From positions 1 through 6,716 of the forward strand of contig JAKALZ010000103.1 in the NCBI GenBank assembly GCA_021813065.1: DNA of 6,716 bases, in the 5' to 3' direction. Under the pieces are notes generated by a model, which was not told where the DNA came from, did no database searches, and saw nothing but the letters and a program-made list of their open reading frames with translations. Below are positions 5,516 to 6,716 of the stretch, piece by piece. Every line of letters begins with the position of its first letter. Positions within the stretch are counted from its first letter, which is position 1. Both the position numbers and the translations under genes were made by a program. The stretch is from a bacterium. GTDB lineage: Bacteria; Spirochaetota; Spirochaetia; Treponematales; Rectinemataceae.

Positions 5516-6364
5516 ATGATTCTCCACGATCAACTTAAAGAGAGTTCACCACCGACCATAGTGGTGACGGGAGGGAGCAGGGGTCTTGGGCGGGGCATCG
5601 CCGTCGAACTTGCGTCGAGCGGATTTTCAGTCGCGGCGGTATTTGGAAAAAACCGCGATGAGGCGGAACATACGCTGAAGCTGTGCGAATCGAAGCGCGT
5701 TTCGGAGCGCCAGCGGTTCAAGGCCTTTCAAATCGACATCTCATGTGCCGAATCCCGCGCCCGAGGTGTAGCTGAGATTTTTAAGGAGTGCTCCTCGGTA
5801 GAAGGGTTGGTCAACAACGCGGGCATTGCCCCTCGTACGAGAGCCGATATTCTCGATACCACCATCGAATCGTACGAAGAAGTCATGCGGACAAATGCCG
5901 AAGGACCTTACTTTCTCACGCAGCTCGTGGTGAGGCGGTGGATTGAGGAGAGCCAAACATTCAGCTCAAAATCGAGTATCGCGCGAGAGCCTTCTCTGCC
6001 CCTGAGCGGCCGGCGCATCGTATTCATTACTTCGATCTCCTCGGAGACAGTATCGCTTAACAGAGGTGAGTATTGCATGTCGAAGTCGGCGCTCTCGATG
6101 GCCACCTCGCTCTGGGCCGCGAGGCTTGCGCCTGAGGGTGGGGTGGTGGTGGAGATCCGTCCGGGCATCATGAAGACTGATATGACAAAAGGTGTGGAGG
6201 AAAAGTATCAGATGCTCATCGCTCAGGGGCTCGTGCCCGCGCGGCGATGGGGAACCCCTGAGGATGTAGGACGATCTGTGCGCGCGATTATGGCGGGGGA
6301 TTATGATTTCGCCTCAGGGTCAGTGATCCACTTAGACGGTGGATTTCACATCTCGAGACTATAA
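5516..6364 (+). CDS. Short-chain dehydrogenase/reductase (FabG-like, probably acting on a sugar acid)
   Basis: This is a classical SDR oxidoreductase of 282 residues that uses NAD(P) in the cytoplasm. The cofactor loop is TGGSRGLG (18-25), followed by NNAG (100-103), active-site N127, the catalytic serine S173 and YCMSK (Y186, K190). The serine-tyrosine spacing is the usual 13. The C-terminus GSVIHLDGG is typical of FabG-like enzymes. About 20 extra polar residues (146-165) separate the helix after N127 from the serine strand. The NRGEYCMSK and GLVPARRWGTPEDV stretches resemble, from memory, a subgroup annotated as 3-ketoacyl-ACP reductase. Its place beside a transporter and a hydrolase argues for a catabolic sugar dehydrogenase. 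There is no earlier in-frame ATG and no ribosome site before the ATG at 5516. The -10 box ends 7 nt upstream, so the mRNA may be leaderless. The downstream hydrolase begins after 18 bp. Confidence 0.92.
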   Translation: MILHDQLKESSPPTIVVTGGSRGLGRGIAVELASSGFSVAAVFGKNRDEAEHTLKLCESKRVSERQRFKAFQIDISCAESRARGVAEIFKECSSVEGLVNNAGIAPRTRADILDTTIESYEEVMRTNAEGPYFLTQLVVRRWIEESQTFSSKSSIAREPSLPLSGRRIVFITSISSETVSLNRGEYCMSKSALSMATSLWAARLAPEGGVVVEIRPGIMKTDMTKGVEEKYQMLIAQGLVPARRWGTPEDVGRSVRAIMAGDYDFASGSVIHLDGGFHISRL

Positions 6365-6382
6365 ATAACGGGAGAGCGCGGC

Positions 6383-6716
6383 ATGAGAGTTGCCACACAG
6401 ATCGACCTGCGTTCACTTGGCACGCGTGTGCTGAAAATAATTCCACTCGCGGGAGAAAAATCACGGCTGCTCGCGCGGAGGTGGATGGCGGGAGATGGAG
6501 CTCCTGTCTTCACCGTCCGAGGCAGTTACGCTTCCCGGGGTTGGACGGAGTGGACTCAGGGCTTTCAGTTTGGGATTCCGCTCATTGTCGGAGGGGTTCT
6601 CGGCGAAACTGACCTGATCGAGTACGCCGAGCGCATGATTGTCGAAAAAATGCCAGCGCACCTCACCCACCGAGGCGTCCACGACCACGGATTCAACAAT
6701 GTGAGCACTTTAGATC
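6383..6716 (+). CDS. Probable (alpha/alpha)6-barrel glycosyl hydrolase, unsaturated-glucuronyl-hydrolase-like (3' truncated by window)
   Basis: The frame is open from the ATG at 6383 through the right edge: 111 codons are visible. GGGAG (6370-6374) lies 8 nt upstream, and the SDR stop is 18 bp away, so the two genes are likely co-transcribed. Visible features are RGWTEWTQGFQFG (52-64), rich in Trp and Gly, then a helix pair (about 73-90) and GVHDHGFNNVST (98-109). The HDxGF motif resembles the one carrying a key aspartate in GH88/GH105 unsaturated glucuronyl hydrolases, which cleave 4,5-unsaturated uronic acids from oligosaccharides. D101 would be that aspartate. There is no signal peptide, so it should be cytoplasmic and act on imported di- or oligosaccharides. 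The family call rests on one motif and a partial protein, so treat it as provisional; the reality of the gene is much surer. Confidence 0.65.
   Translation, partial: MRVATQIDLRSLGTRVLKIIPLAGEKSRLLARRWMAGDGAPVFTVRGSYASRGWTEWTQGFQFGIPLIVGGVLGETDLIEYAERMIVEKMPAHLTHRGVHDHGFNNVSTLD

Noticed and set aside
1..6716. CRISPR array, tRNA or rRNA genes, insertion sequence ends
   Set aside because: No regularly spaced repeats, tRNA-like cloverleaf, rRNA-like segments or transposase were seen; almost all of the window is accounted for by seven genes and short spacers.

Overview
The window is 6.7 kb of dense bacterial DNA holding most of one small-molecule uptake and catabolism locus. The genes have strong Shine-Dalgarno sites and sigma70-type promoters. 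The binding protein of the transporter has a Sec signal peptide without a lipobox cysteine. That points to a free periplasmic protein and so to a cell with two membranes, but I cannot name the phylum. I see no RNA genes, CRISPR array, transposase or attachment site.

Layout. (1) Positions 1-2129, plus strand: an NAD(P)-binding epimerase/dehydratase-like gene, cut by the left edge, followed 23 bp later by a dihydrodipicolinate synthase (DapA)-superfamily lyase/aldolase. The last ten codons of the DapA-like gene are repeated, diverged, just after its stop. (2) Positions 2187-5395, minus strand: a complete tripartite tricarboxylate transporter operon, transcribed tctC-tctB-tctA, with a long hairpin between tctC and tctB. 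(3) Positions 5396-5515: a 120-bp divergent promoter region with good promoters in both directions and several repeated or palindromic motifs. (4) Positions 5516 to the end, plus strand: an SDR oxidoreductase that looks leaderless, then the first 111 codons of a probable (alpha/alpha)6-barrel glycosyl hydrolase that resembles unsaturated glucuronyl hydrolases.

How the parts may fit together (inference). TctC captures an acidic, possibly sugar-acid, ligand in the periplasm and TctA/TctB carry it across the inner membrane using an ion gradient. The hydrolase, SDR, epimerase-like protein and DapA-like lyase would then release, oxidise or reduce, rearrange and cleave it. The enzyme set resembles uronate and unsaturated uronate pathways, but none of these enzymes can be given a firm substrate from sequence alone. 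The most promising points are this catabolic set of unknown substrate, the epimerase that lacks the usual SDR catalytic lysine, the duplicated gene tail, the tctC-tctB hairpin and the leaderless divergent promoter.
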